From Pseudomonas sp. UBA4194 (GTDB lineage: Bacteria; Pseudomonadota; Gammaproteobacteria; Pseudomonadales; Pseudomonadaceae), in contig NZ_DFUE01000039.1 of NCBI RefSeq assembly GCF_002379585.1, positions 27,431 through 91,430 on the forward strand: a DNA stretch of 64,000 nucleotides, written 5' to 3'. The notes beneath the pieces are model-generated. The model searched no databases, was not told the origin of the DNA, and worked only from the letters and a program-made list of their open reading frames with translations. Of the stretch, positions 16,135 to 25,267 are shown piece after piece. Position 1 is the stretch's first letter; the number at the start of each line of letters is the position of its first letter. The position numbers and the translations under genes were made by a program.

Positions 16135-16944
16135 ATGTCGGCACCCGTCTTCTTCGCCCACGCCAACGGCTTCCCTTCGGGTACCTACGGCAAATTGTTC
16201 CGCGCACTGGAGCCCGACTACAGCGTCAGCTACCTGATGCAGCACGCCCACGATCCGCAATTTCCAGTGGAAGACAACTGGGAGCGGCTGGTCGACGAAT
16301 TGATCCATCACCTGCAGGCTCTGCCGGGCCCGGTGTATGGCGTCGGCCATTCCCTGGGCGGTGTCTTGCATCTGCATGCCGCCCTGCGCCACCCGGCGTT
16401 GTACCGCGGGGTGGTGATGCTTGATTCGCCGCTGCTGACCCGCACCGATCGATGGCTTATCCGCACCGCCAAACAGTGGGGCTTCATTGATCGCATCACC
16501 CCGGCGGGGCGAACCCTAGGGCGTCGGGCGCAATTCGAGAATCGCGAAGCGGCGCGGTTGTACTTTGCGGGCAAGTCGTTGTTTCGCAGCTTCGATCCGG
16601 ACTGTTTCGAGGCTTACCTGGAGCATGGTCTGAGCCCGCAGGACGGCAGCCTGCGCCTGAGTTTCGATCCGCATACCGAGATCAGCATCTACCGCAGCGT
16701 GCCCCATAGCAGCCCCGGTCGCCCCCAGTGCCTTGGCGTGCCGTTGGCGCTGGTCCAGGGCAGCCACAGCGATGTGGTCCGCCGCCATCATGGCAACTGG
16801 GTGCGCCGCCTTCCCGGCGGCGAGCACCATGTGCTGCCCGGCGGGCACATGTTTCCACTGGAGCGACCGCAACAGACCGCGCAACTGCTGCGCGACATTT
16901 TCAGTCGTTGGGACCACCCTTCGGCCACGCGGGCGAGTGCATGA
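16135..16944 (+). CDS. Alpha/beta hydrolase (first of a tandem pair)
   Basis: A 269-residue alpha/beta hydrolase: oxyanion-loop segment FFAHANGFPSGTY near the N terminus, nucleophile elbow GHSLGG (Ser73) and a C-terminal His in HVLPGGHMFPLERP. No signal peptide, so cytosolic. Substrate unknown. The start at 16135 is where the family homology begins, but there is no ribosome site because a repeat element occupies the 60 bases upstream. The stop overlaps the start of the second hydrolase by four bases (ATGA). PA1621/PA1622 of P. aeruginosa form the same pair, from memory. Confidence 0.9.
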   Translation: MSAPVFFAHANGFPSGTYGKLFRALEPDYSVSYLMQHAHDPQFPVEDNWERLVDELIHHLQALPGPVYGVGHSLGGVLHLHAALRHPALYRGVVMLDSPLLTRTDRWLIRTAKQWGFIDRITPAGRTLGRRAQFENREAARLYFAGKSLFRSFDPDCFEAYLEHGLSPQDGSLRLSFDPHTEISIYRSVPHSSPGRPQCLGVPLALVQGSHSDVVRRHHGNWVRRLPGGEHHVLPGGHMFPLERPQQTAQLLRDIFSRWDHPSATRASA

Positions 16945-17795
16945 TGCGTGATGTCGAAGAAATCCGCCTGACCCTTCCCCATATCGAACTGGCGGCCCAT
17001 CTCTACGGGCCGGCGGACGGTCTGCCAGTGATTGCCCTGCACGGTTGGCTGGACAACGCCAACAGCTTCGCTCGCCTGGCGCCCAAGCTGGAAGGTCTGC
17101 GCATCGTTGCCCTGGACATGGCCGGACACGGCTTCTCCGACCACCGCCCGGCGGGTGCGGGCTACGCGTTATGGGATTATGCCTACGACGTCCTGCAAGT
17201 GGCCGAACAGTTGGGCTGGCAGCGCTTTTCGCTGCTGGGGCATTCTCTGGGCGGCATCATCGCTACCTTGCTCGCCGGTGCCTTGCCGCAACGCATCGCG
17301 CGGCTGGCCTTGATCGATGGCGTGGTGCCGCTGTTGGGCGAGGCCGAGGGTTCGGCGCAGCGGCTCGGCGAAGCGTTGCAGGCGCAGCTGGCGTTGGCCG
17401 GCAAACGCAAGTCGGTGTACCCGAGCATGGACCGGGCGGTGGAAGCTCGCATGCGCGGGCACGTCGCGGTCAGTCGCGAAGCGGCCGAATGGCTGGCGTT
17501 GCGTGGGCTGGCTCCCGTGCCGGGTGGCTACAGTTGGCGCAGCGACAGCCGCCTGACCCTGCCGTCCCCGACGCGGTTGGTGGAGGCACAGGCCATGGCC
17601 TATGTGCGCGCGGTGAACTGCCCCAACCTGCTGGTGGTGGCCGCCGAAGGAATGCTGGCGCGCAACCAGGCGCTGCTTTCCCAGCTACCCTTGCAGCAGG
17701 AACAGCTGCCGGGCGGCCACCATCTGCACTTGAACGATGAAGCCGGGGCCGATCTTGTCGCAGACTGTTTCAATCGCTTCTTTGCCATTCCTTGA
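16941..17795 (+). CDS. Alpha/beta hydrolase (second of a tandem pair)
   Basis: A 284-residue alpha/beta hydrolase with the HGWLDNANSF oxyanion region (His34), nucleophile elbow LLGHSLGG (Ser102), Asp in LALIDGVVPLLG or later, and His in LPGGHHLHL. It resembles the family of serine hydrolases close to human SERHL/MEST-like enzymes; substrate unknown. It starts within the stop codon of the upstream hydrolase (ATGATG at 16941), so the two are coupled. The pair share only the fold and do not look like a recent duplication. Confidence 0.9.
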   Translation: MMRDVEEIRLTLPHIELAAHLYGPADGLPVIALHGWLDNANSFARLAPKLEGLRIVALDMAGHGFSDHRPAGAGYALWDYAYDVLQVAEQLGWQRFSLLGHSLGGIIATLLAGALPQRIARLALIDGVVPLLGEAEGSAQRLGEALQAQLALAGKRKSVYPSMDRAVEARMRGHVAVSREAAEWLALRGLAPVPGGYSWRSDSRLTLPSPTRLVEAQAMAYVRAVNCPNLLVVAAEGMLARNQALLSQLPLQQEQLPGGHHLHLNDEAGADLVADCFNRFFAIP

Positions 17796-17907
17796 CTTGC
17801 GGCGGGCAACTGTCGAGGCTTGGCGGGTTGAAACAGGAGATGACCTTGATGGAACTCGTTGCAGCCCTTTCGTTCGGCCCTGTGGGCCTTCATTCTGCCT
17901 TGCGCTC

Positions 17908-18693
17908 ATGAACGCCTGGAAAGGCGTTGCCTTCGTGCTGGCGGTTCTACCGGCTTCGCTGGCTCTGGCCGCCGAGGTCCCGGTACCGGCCGACGCCAAG
18001 GTGGTCGACCAACGGCCGGCGGTCGACAAGGAGCGCATCTACCCCTTGGGCGCACTGCGCAAGATCAGCGGCAAGCTGCGCATGGATGGCCAGGTCAGTG
18101 CGCGCGGCCAGGTCAGCGCCGTGACCTACGAACTGCCTGAGGCGCAGAGCGCCAATCAGGCCTTCACCAGTGCCCGCGAAGCGTTGCAGGCGGGTGGCGC
18201 GCACACGCTGTACTGGTGTCAGGCGCGGGACTGTGGCGAAAGCAGCCTGTGGGTCAATGATATTTTCGACGGCGCCAGGCTTTCCGGTGCCGACGACCAG
18301 CAAGCCTTCGTGCTGCTGCGTCAGGCAGCGCCCGACGACAACACCCTGACGGCGGTCTACGCGATCACTCGGGGCAATCGTCGCGGCTATCTGCACGTCG
18401 AGACCTTTGTCGCCGACGCGCCGCTGGGCGACGTCCAGCCTACGCCCGCCACGGTGCTGCGTGAGCTGCGCAGCACGGGTGACCTGGATTACCCAGCGGC
18501 AGCCGAGCCGAGCGAGCCCTGGGTAACGCTGCTGGCCCGCAGCCTGAACCTGGACAGCTCCATCCGGGTCAGTATCAGCGGGGCTACGGCGGCAGCATGG
18601 CGCGATGCGCTGATCGCCAAGGGCGTGCGCGCGGCGCGGCTGGAAACCGGCGACAAGTCCGTCAAAGGCGTGCACCTGGAGATCATTCGTTGA
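17908..18693 (+). CDS. DUF4892 domain-containing secreted protein
   Basis: A 261-residue protein with a Sec signal peptide (residues 1-21, ending LALA-AEVP) and a DUF4892-type mature part: repeated motifs such as YPLGALRKISGK, an HTLYWCQARDCGESSLW segment with two cysteines that could pair, and a C-terminal half (from about 180) with a weak OmpA-like pattern. Probably periplasmic. ATG at 17908 is chosen because it begins the signal peptide. Function unknown. Confidence 0.82.
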   Translation: MNAWKGVAFVLAVLPASLALAAEVPVPADAKVVDQRPAVDKERIYPLGALRKISGKLRMDGQVSARGQVSAVTYELPEAQSANQAFTSAREALQAGGAHTLYWCQARDCGESSLWVNDIFDGARLSGADDQQAFVLLRQAAPDDNTLTAVYAITRGNRRGYLHVETFVADAPLGDVQPTPATVLRELRSTGDLDYPAAAEPSEPWVTLLARSLNLDSSIRVSISGATAAAWRDALIAKGVRAARLETGDKSVKGVHLEIIR

Positions 18694-18717
18694 ATCCGGG
18701 TTGCCAAGGGAGGCCCG

Positions 18718-19770
18718 ATGCTCAGTAACGATCGCTTGCTGGTGCAGATCCTGCTACTGGCCTTGCTCGGCGCCTGCCTGTGGGTCATGGCGCCTTTTTG
18801 TTCGGCCCTGCTCTGGGGCGCCATCCTCGCCTATGCCAGCTGGCCGTTGATGCGCCTGCTGACGCGCTGGCTCAAAGGCCGCGAATCCCTGGCCGCGGGC
18901 ATTCTGACCGGCTGCTGGATGCTGCTCGTGGTGCTGCCTTTGGTGTGGTTGGGCTTCAACCTGGCCGACCACGTGCGCGATGCCACGGCGTTCATTCGCG
19001 ACGTACAGGTCGATGGCCTTCCGGACGCTCCGGCGTGGATGGCCGGCATCCCCCTGGTGGGGGAGCGGCTGGTCGGCATCTGGAACACCATCGACCAGCA
19101 AGGCGCGGCGTTGATGGCCAGCGTACGGCCCTATCTGGGGCAGGTCGGCAATTTCCTGCTGGCGCGCAGTGCGCAGATCGGCGGCGGGATTCTGGAACTG
19201 ACCCTGAGCCTGGTGTTCGTGTTCTTCTTCTATCGTGACGGTCCGCGCCTGGCGGCTTTCGTGCTGAGTTTGCTGCAGCGGCTGATTGGCGACCGCGCCG
19301 GCTACTACCTCGATCTGGTGGCGGCCACTGTGCAGCGCGTGGTCAATGGCGTGATCGGCACCGCGGCGGCGCAGGCGATTCTGGCGCTGATCGGCTTCAT
19401 GATCGCCGGTGTTCCCGGGGCGTTGGTGCTGGGCATCTTCACCTTCCTGCTCAGCCTGATTCCCATGGGCCCACCGCTGGCCTGGATTCCGGCCACAGCC
19501 TGGCTGGTGTGGCAAGGTGATTATGGCTACGCGATCTTTCTGGGGATCTGGGGCACCTTCGTCATCAGTGGCGTGGATAACGTGCTCAAGCCTTATCTGA
19601 TCAGCCGTGGCGGGAACCTGCCATTGGTGATCGTGCTGCTGGGGGTGTTCGGTGGCCTGCTGGCGTTTGGTTTCATCGGCTTGTTCATCGGCCCGACGTT
19701 GCTGGCGGTGGCGTATAGCCTGCTGTTGGATTGGACGCGCACCGACAAGGTGGATCTGAACAAGGCTTAG
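18718..19770 (+). CDS. AI-2E/PerM family transporter
   Basis: A 350-residue polytopic inner-membrane protein with about eight hydrophobic segments, including LLLALLGACLWVMAPF at the N terminus and the paired C-terminal helices LPLVIVLLGVFGGLLAFG and FIGLFIGPTLLAVAYSLL. The GxFGGLxxFGxxGxFxGP pattern marks the AI-2E/PerM (UPF0118) family, whose members export small molecules or act as Na+/H+ antiporters. No specific substrate can be given. A GGGAGG ribosome site precedes the ATG. It lies 24 bases after the DUF4892 gene and may be cotranscribed. Confidence 0.92.
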   Translation: MLSNDRLLVQILLLALLGACLWVMAPFCSALLWGAILAYASWPLMRLLTRWLKGRESLAAGILTGCWMLLVVLPLVWLGFNLADHVRDATAFIRDVQVDGLPDAPAWMAGIPLVGERLVGIWNTIDQQGAALMASVRPYLGQVGNFLLARSAQIGGGILELTLSLVFVFFFYRDGPRLAAFVLSLLQRLIGDRAGYYLDLVAATVQRVVNGVIGTAAAQAILALIGFMIAGVPGALVLGIFTFLLSLIPMGPPLAWIPATAWLVWQGDYGYAIFLGIWGTFVISGVDNVLKPYLISRGGNLPLVIVLLGVFGGLLAFGFIGLFIGPTLLAVAYSLLLDWTRTDKVDLNKA

Positions 19771-19806
19771 GTGGGTGGTGGTTGGGTCTTGTGGCGGTCG
19801 GGCGGG

Positions 19807-19838
19807 CCTCTTCGCGGCTTTACGCCGCTCCTACAGGG
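19807..19838. repeat. REP unit
   Basis: CCTCTTCGCGGCTTTACGCC then GCTCCTACAGGG is the reverse orientation of the TGTAGGAGCGGC...GCCGCGAAG REP core seen at the left end of the window. It lies between the convergent permease and histidine kinase genes. Confidence 0.7.
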
Positions 19839-19882
19839 GCGTGGGGGGGCGCAGCGGCCATACACGCCTCAGACCCTGGGAC

Positions 19883-20920
19883 CTAAACTCGCGGCAACCG
19901 CACGACCGCTGTCAGCCCACCGCCAGGCGTTTCTTCCAGGCTCAGGTGCCCACCCAGGCGCTGCGCCGCTTCCCGGGCGATGGTCATGCCCAGGCCCACA
20001 CCGCCAGAGTTGCGATTGCGCGAACCCTCCAGGCGGAAGAACGGTTCGAACACGGCCTCGCGCTTGTCGGCGCTGATGCCCGGCCCGTGATCGATGATCC
20101 GCACCACAACCTGGTCGCGGCTGTCCTGAATGTTCACCTCGGTAGCGCCGCCGTAGCGCAAGGCATTGTCCAGCAGATTGCCGATGCAGGAACGCAGTGC
20201 CATGGGCTGCGTTTGCAGGGGCGCGCACTGACCGATGGCTTCGACCACGGCGCCGTGATCCTGGGCGTTCTCGCACAGCGATTCCACCAGGGCCTGCAAG
20301 TCATAGCGCTGCAGCGCCTCGCTGGTACGTTGTTCGTGCAGGTAAGTCAGCGTGGCGTCGAGCATGCCGATCATGTCGTCCAGATCCTGGCGCATCTGGT
20401 TCTGCAGCTTTTCGTTGTCGATCTGTTCGAGCCGCAGCTTGAGTCGCGACAGGGGTGTGCGCAGGTCGTGTGATACCGCGCCCAACATGCGCGCACGCTG
20501 CTGCACCTGCTCGCGGATGCGCTGCTGCATGCGGTTGAAGGTGCGTGCGGCTTGCTGGGCTTCCCGCGGGCCGGTCTCTTCCAGTGGCGGGCTGTCGAGG
20601 TTTTCCGCCAGGCGCTCGGCGGCGCTGCCGAAGCGTTGGATTGGCCGCGACAGCGCCTTGCTGCCGTACCAGGCCGCTACCACCAAGGTGCTGAGTTGGA
20701 AAAACAGCGGCACCATCGGCCCGCCGAACCACGGCCGAGGCGGGGGCGGCTGCTCGGCTTGCGCCGCTGCTCCCTGGTGTTGCTGGTGTGCTTGCGGGGC
20801 GTGCGGGGGTGGCGGCGGAAAGCCGTACTGCTGGAACCAGAGGAATGCCAGCAGGTGCGCGAACACGATGGCCAGCAGCGATACGCCGAACAGCCTGGCG
20901 AACAACGTATCGCCGCGCAT
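19883..20920 (-). CDS. Sensor histidine kinase with Pro/His/Gln-rich periplasmic loop
   Basis: A 345-residue EnvZ/CpxA-like inner-membrane kinase: TM1 about 7-29, a loop of only about 38 residues (30-68), TM2 about 69-86, HAMP, HisKA with SHDLRTPLSRLKL (His151), and an ATPase domain with NLLDNALRYG, DHGPGI and GGVGLGMTIA. The loop is almost wholly Pro, His, Gln and Ala (five consecutive prolines, His40, His45, His48, a second proline run), so it is not a folded PAS or Cache sensor. The start overlaps the stop of the upstream response-regulator gene by one base. It sits next to the Bat cluster, the position where I recall CprRS in P. aeruginosa; that assignment is tentative. Confidence 0.92.
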   Translation of the reverse strand: MRGDTLFARLFGVSLLAIVFAHLLAFLWFQQYGFPPPPPHAPQAHQQHQGAAAQAEQPPPPRPWFGGPMVPLFFQLSTLVVAAWYGSKALSRPIQRFGSAAERLAENLDSPPLEETGPREAQQAARTFNRMQQRIREQVQQRARMLGAVSHDLRTPLSRLKLRLEQIDNEKLQNQMRQDLDDMIGMLDATLTYLHEQRTSEALQRYDLQALVESLCENAQDHGAVVEAIGQCAPLQTQPMALRSCIGNLLDNALRYGGATEVNIQDSRDQVVVRIIDHGPGISADKREAVFEPFFRLEGSRNRNSGGVGLGMTIAREAAQRLGGHLSLEETPGGGLTAVVRLPRV

Positions 20921-21693
20921 CAGCCAATGTCCCGCGCGTCGAACAGATAGCCTTCGCCACGCACGGTCTTGATCAGTTGGGGGGCTTTGGGGTCGTCACC
21001 GAGTTTCTGCCGCAGACGTGACACCAGCAGGTCGATGCTGCGGTCGAACGCTTCGATGGAACGGCCGCGGGCGGCGTCCAGCAGTTGCTCGCGACTGAGC
21101 ACCCGGCGCGGGCGCTCGAGGAATACCCAGAGCAGGCGGAATTCGGCATTGGACAGCGGCACCACCAGGCCATCGGCAGAGATCAGCTGGCGCAGCACGC
21201 TGTTCAGGCGCCAATTGTCGAAGCGGATGTTGGAGCGTTGTTCGGTTCGATCGTCGCGCACCCGACGCAAGATGGTCTGGATCCGTGCCACCAGTTCCCG
21301 CGGCTCGAAAGGCTTGGCCATATAGTCGTCGGCGCCCAGTTCCAGGCCGATGATGCGGTCGGTGGGCTCGCAGCGCGCGGTCAGCATCAGGATCGGGATG
21401 TCGGATTCGGTGCGTAACCAGCGGCACAGGGACAGGCCATCTTCGCCCGGAAGCATGAGGTCCAGCACCACCACGTCGAAGTTGTCTTCCTGCAGCGCCT
21501 GACGCATGGCTTCGCCATCGGTAACGCCGGTGGCATGAATACCGAAACGCGCGAGGTAGTCGATCAACAGTTCGCGGATGGGTACGTCGTCGTCCACGAT
21601 CAGGGCGCGAGTGTTCCAGCGCTTGTCATCATCGATCAGGGTTTTGCTGGCATCGCCAGAGAAGGGCGGGGTGTTGGGCATACGTGCGGTCAT
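20920..21693 (-). CDS. OmpR-family response regulator
   Basis: A 257-residue regulator with an N-terminal receiver (ALIVDDDVPIR acidic pocket, phospho-acceptor Asp78 in VVVLDLMLPGEDG, Lys in MAKPFEPREL) and a C-terminal winged helix (SNAEFRLLWVF, SREQLLDAARGR, RSIDLLVSRLRQKLG). The partner is the histidine kinase directly downstream, overlapping by one base. An N-terminal tail of about 25 residues precedes the receiver, longer than usual; ATG at 21681 would shorten it by four residues, and neither start has a good ribosome site. Targets unknown; the divergently placed Bat operon end and the adjacent permease are candidates by position only. Confidence 0.93.
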   Translation of the reverse strand: MTARMPNTPPFSGDASKTLIDDDKRWNTRALIVDDDVPIRELLIDYLARFGIHATGVTDGEAMRQALQEDNFDVVVLDLMLPGEDGLSLCRWLRTESDIPILMLTARCEPTDRIIGLELGADDYMAKPFEPRELVARIQTILRRVRDDRTEQRSNIRFDNWRLNSVLRQLISADGLVVPLSNAEFRLLWVFLERPRRVLSREQLLDAARGRSIEAFDRSIDLLVSRLRQKLGDDPKAPQLIKTVRGEGYLFDARDIG

Positions 21694-21884
21694 CTGCTTG
21701 GGTTATTGCAGGATAGGCCATCGGCGATGGGGGGACGCGCCGGGGCAGGCGTTGAGGTGAGGGTAGCGATCGATCGTGTTGGACGGATTTCCGCAATGTA
21801 TCGGCGTTGATACAAATGGTAAAGACTTTGCCGGGCGCGCACATCTCCGTAGACGCCCGCGAAGGGGCCGGCAGTGACAACCGA

Positions 21885-23513
21885 TTACTTCGGATACAGC
21901 GGCGGCAACCCGCCGTTCTCCGCCGTGGGTGCCAGTACCCGGTCGGTGGCGGGAATGGTGCCGATGGCGCGCCACAGGTCTTCGCCTTGCCAATACTGCC
22001 CGGTCTCGCTGTAAAGCGCGCCATTCAACCCATCCAGCGCATCGGACAATGGCACGAAGCGCGCCGCCATGTCGGCCAAGGTTTCCGGCTGCTGGCGGGC
22101 CCAGGCATCCAGCGCCTGACGCGTGGCCTGGGTATCGTTGGCCTGGCAGGCACGCTTGAGGTCGTCCAGCAGCGTGCGGGGGCTGGGCCCGGTTTGGGCG
22201 GCGCGCAGCACTGCCGGTTGCGAGCGGGCACGCCACCACAGACCAAAACCCAGCAGGGTGGTGCACAACAGGATCATGCAGGCCAGCTTCCAGGGCCACA
22301 GCAATCCCGGGCCGCTGTCGGGCGTGCCGGCCGGCGTGTCCACTACCAGACCAGGGTTCTCGGCCACCTGCAGGGTCCGCGCCGGGAGGCTGGTGCGTTC
22401 CAGATGATCTTCGTGGGTGTTCCACCACACCACCTCGACAGTGGGTAGTTCCAGGTTGCCGCCCTGGGCAGGTACCAGCGCTTCGCGTTCCTCACGGCTG
22501 CCGATCAGGCCTCGCTCGCTGTTCTGGTTGTTCAGTTGTGGCTGATCGGGATAGCGCCGCAGCCCCTCGACCGTGGTATCCGGCAAGGGCGGCAACTGGG
22601 CGCTGGACAGGCCCTCGGCCTTGAGCGTCAGGGTGCGGGTCAGGGAGTCACCGACCTGGCCATTGGGAGGGTCGGGGTTCCAGCTCTCGCTCAAGCTCAG
22701 GCTGCGCGCCGGTAGCCACGGGGTGTCCGCAGGGTAGGCGGTGGGCATGGCACGCACGTTCAGCGGGATCTGCGCCGACGTCACCCGGGTCAGCTTGCCG
22801 GGCCGGGGGGTATTGTTGTCGCCGGGCGCCGCAGGCTCCACGGTGGTCGCGCTGAACACCAAAGCCGGGATGGTCAGCGTCCCGCTGCGCTGGGGATAGA
22901 TCGCATAGCGCATCTCGATCACGCCGTGGCGGACGCCGTTGATGATCTTCTCGAAGGTGCGCGATTCACCCAGTTGCTCGATGTGCGCTTCGGGCAATTG
23001 CAGCGGTGTCAGGCTGCTGTCGTCGTACAGCGGCACCGAATGGTAAATGCGCAGGGTCAGCACCACTTGCGCCTGCACATAGACACTGTCGGCGTCCAGG
23101 CTGGCATCGATGAACACCGGGGCCATGTTGTTGTTCAGGGTCTGGTCACTGTGCAGCACCTGCAGGGTAATCGACTGGCTGTGCAGCTCGCCCAGCTGCA
23201 ACGCGGGAATGACCACGCTGCCGGTCTGGCGCGGCAGCAGCGTGATGATCCAGCGAGTGGCCGCCTGACGGTCGCCGTCCAAGGTGGTCAAGCGGTTGAC
23301 CTGGCGCGTGTCGCGCACCTCGAATGCTGCTTCGAGGGGGGCCAGCTCGGGCTTGCCGAACTGGGTCACATCGGTGGTTTCCAGGGTCAGTTCGACGGTC
23401 TCGCCCGAATTGAGCCGCGCGCGGTCGACGCTGGCCACCAGCGTGGCGGCTTGCACGCCTTGCACTAGCACACTCATGGCCAGGCTAATGAAAAAGACGC
23501 TGAGGCGGCTCAT
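21885..23513 (-). CDS. batD: BatD-like protein, last gene of the Bat (aerotolerance) operon
   Basis: A 542-residue protein with a Sec signal peptide (1-22), a large periplasmic region of beta-sandwich repeats (residues about 24-400, with conserved PRQTGSVVIPAL and PQRSGTLTIPAL strands), one transmembrane helix at about 405-427 and a cytoplasmic C-terminal tail. This is the BatD architecture. Bat proteins (Bacteroides aerotolerance) work with MoxR and VWA proteins at the membrane; the biochemical role is unsettled. Its start overlaps the batB stop by four bases (ATGA). The operon ends here, 191 bases before the response regulator gene. Confidence 0.88.
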   Translation of the reverse strand: MSRLSVFFISLAMSVLVQGVQAATLVASVDRARLNSGETVELTLETTDVTQFGKPELAPLEAAFEVRDTRQVNRLTTLDGDRQAATRWIITLLPRQTGSVVIPALQLGELHSQSITLQVLHSDQTLNNNMAPVFIDASLDADSVYVQAQVVLTLRIYHSVPLYDDSSLTPLQLPEAHIEQLGESRTFEKIINGVRHGVIEMRYAIYPQRSGTLTIPALVFSATTVEPAAPGDNNTPRPGKLTRVTSAQIPLNVRAMPTAYPADTPWLPARSLSLSESWNPDPPNGQVGDSLTRTLTLKAEGLSSAQLPPLPDTTVEGLRRYPDQPQLNNQNSERGLIGSREEREALVPAQGGNLELPTVEVVWWNTHEDHLERTSLPARTLQVAENPGLVVDTPAGTPDSGPGLLWPWKLACMILLCTTLLGFGLWWRARSQPAVLRAAQTGPSPRTLLDDLKRACQANDTQATRQALDAWARQQPETLADMAARFVPLSDALDGLNGALYSETGQYWQGEDLWRAIGTIPATDRVLAPTAENGGLPPLYPK

Positions 23514-25267
23514 CGAATCTTGTCCTGATGCTGTTGTTGTTCGTACCAGAATTTGCGCCGCAGCAGTTCCGAGGGGTCGTCGGGGATCTGCCGCAACCAT
23601 TGTTCCAGGGCCTGACGCTGTTCGGCGTTCAAATTGGCGTCGGCGGGCCGTTGCGGGGGACGGGTGGTCTGCTCGTCGGTCGGGGGCTCGTTGTCGGCGG
23701 GCTGCCCGGTGCTGGCCTGGCCTGTCTGCTCGGGGCTCGCGTTCGCGGTGGCGTCCTGGCCTTGCTGCTGCGGGTTGCTGGCAGACTGTTCGTTGGCTTG
23801 CGCAGGGTCGCCGCCGGCTTCGGACTGGGCATTGTGCCTGATCGTGTTCTGGTCCGGGGGCTTGTCTTGATCGCTTTGTGGCGTGCCCTGGGCGGGGTTG
23901 CCGGCACCCTGGCGAATCAGTTGCTCGACCAGGGCACGGTTCTTCAAGGCTGGCGCCAGGTCGGGTTGTTGTTCGAGCGCTTGGTCATAGGCGTCCAGCG
24001 CCGCCTCCAGCTCGCCGCTGCGGGCCAGCGCATTGCCGCGGTTGTAGTGATCGCTGGCGCTGTTGCCCTGCGCGAATTTTCTGGCAGCGCCGGCATAGTC
24101 GCCGGCCTCGTACAACGCCGTGCCCTGCCATTGCGGGTCAGTGAAACGACGCGCTGCCTGCGCTGGGCGCTGTTGCTCCAGCAGGCGCTGGCCTTGCTGG
24201 TCGGGGCGCAGCCACAGATCTTCGAAGTCCAGGGCATAGCTGGGTTGGGGCGCACCCAGCAGCAACAGTGGCAGACAGAACAACCAGCCACGACGGCCCG
24301 CGACTGCCGCCAGCAGCAACAGCGGCAGCAGCAGCCAGTAGCCCTGATCGGCCCAGCTGTCGAGTTGCACGGTCTTGCCGTTGTCGCGCAGGCTGCGAGG
24401 CCCGTCCAGCAGGCCCAGGTTGCGCAGGTCGAGGTCGTCCATGCGGGCCTGGCGGTACAGGCCGCCCACCGAGCCTGCAAACTGGCGCAACGCTGCACTG
24501 TCCAGGCGCGGCAGCAGAATGCCGCCCTGAGCATCCTTGAGAAATTCACCGTTCTCCTGTTTTACCGGCGCGCCGTCACGGGTGCCGATGCCCAGGATCA
24601 GTAATTGCGGTGACTGACTTTCCAGACGCTTGGCAATGCCCTGGCGTTCGGCATCGTCAAGCTGCGAGGTCATCAGCAGTATGCGGCCCTGGCCTTGGCC
24701 GGCCTGATCGAGCAACGTCAGCGCGCGCCGCACGCCCAAGTCCGCGCGCTGGCCAACAAGGGGCATGATCGAGGGCTTGAGCGCCTCGAGCAGATTGCGA
24801 CTGGTGCCCAGGTCGTCCGACAGCGGCACCAGTACATGGGCGCTGCCGGCGTACACGACAATGGCCGTCTGCGCGTCGCGGCGTATCTCGAGCAGATCCA
24901 GCAGCTTGCGCCGCGCCTGCTCCAGGCGATTGGGGGCGACGTCGGTGGCAAGCATTTCGGGCGTCAGTTCTACCACCACCACCAACGGATCGATGGGCGT
25001 GTGTCCCGCCTGTTCCAGCCGCTGCCAACTTGGCCCGAGCAGGGCCAGTACCGCCAACAGCCAGCCCAGGCCCAGAACGACCCACGGCAACTTGCTGGCC
25101 CGGCCGCTGCCACCACTCAACAGTACCCCATGAAATGCCGGTGGCAGTAATAGCTGCCAGCGGCCGGCACGCTTCTGCCGATGCCACAGGCGCCACAGCA
25201 GCCAGGCCAGCACGGGCAGGGCCAGCAGCCACCCAGGGCGGAACCAGTACGGCCACCACTCGATCAT
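23510..25267 (-). CDS. batB: BatB/BatC fusion: VWA-like domain plus TPR domain, with a degenerate metal site
   Basis: A 585-residue membrane protein: TM near 14-31 and 62-80, a VWA-like domain (about 90-290), hydrophobic segments near 311-338, TPR helices (about 367-442), a Gln/Asn/Pro/Ser-rich low-complexity stretch (about 455-545) and a conserved C-terminal motif (QRQALEQWLRQIPDDPSELL). It equals BatB fused to BatC. The VWA MIDAS is lost: DxSxS is replaced by ELTPE (residues 100-104) and the later TDG by TSQ (200-202), whereas its neighbour BatA keeps both. The start MIEWWPYW is the conserved one and overlaps the batA stop by four bases. Confidence 0.9.
   Translation of the reverse strand: MIEWWPYWFRPGWLLALPVLAWLLWRLWHRQKRAGRWQLLLPPAFHGVLLSGGSGRASKLPWVVLGLGWLLAVLALLGPSWQRLEQAGHTPIDPLVVVVELTPEMLATDVAPNRLEQARRKLLDLLEIRRDAQTAIVVYAGSAHVLVPLSDDLGTSRNLLEALKPSIMPLVGQRADLGVRRALTLLDQAGQGQGRILLMTSQLDDAERQGIAKRLESQSPQLLILGIGTRDGAPVKQENGEFLKDAQGGILLPRLDSAALRQFAGSVGGLYRQARMDDLDLRNLGLLDGPRSLRDNGKTVQLDSWADQGYWLLLPLLLLAAVAGRRGWLFCLPLLLLGAPQPSYALDFEDLWLRPDQQGQRLLEQQRPAQAARRFTDPQWQGTALYEAGDYAGAARKFAQGNSASDHYNRGNALARSGELEAALDAYDQALEQQPDLAPALKNRALVEQLIRQGAGNPAQGTPQSDQDKPPDQNTIRHNAQSEAGGDPAQANEQSASNPQQQGQDATANASPEQTGQASTGQPADNEPPTDEQTTRPPQRPADANLNAEQRQALEQWLRQIPDDPSELLRRKFWYEQQQHQDKIR

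Noticed and set aside
16135..17795. Tandem alpha/beta hydrolases as a recent duplication.
   Set aside because: The two share only the fold and nucleophile motif and differ clearly elsewhere.
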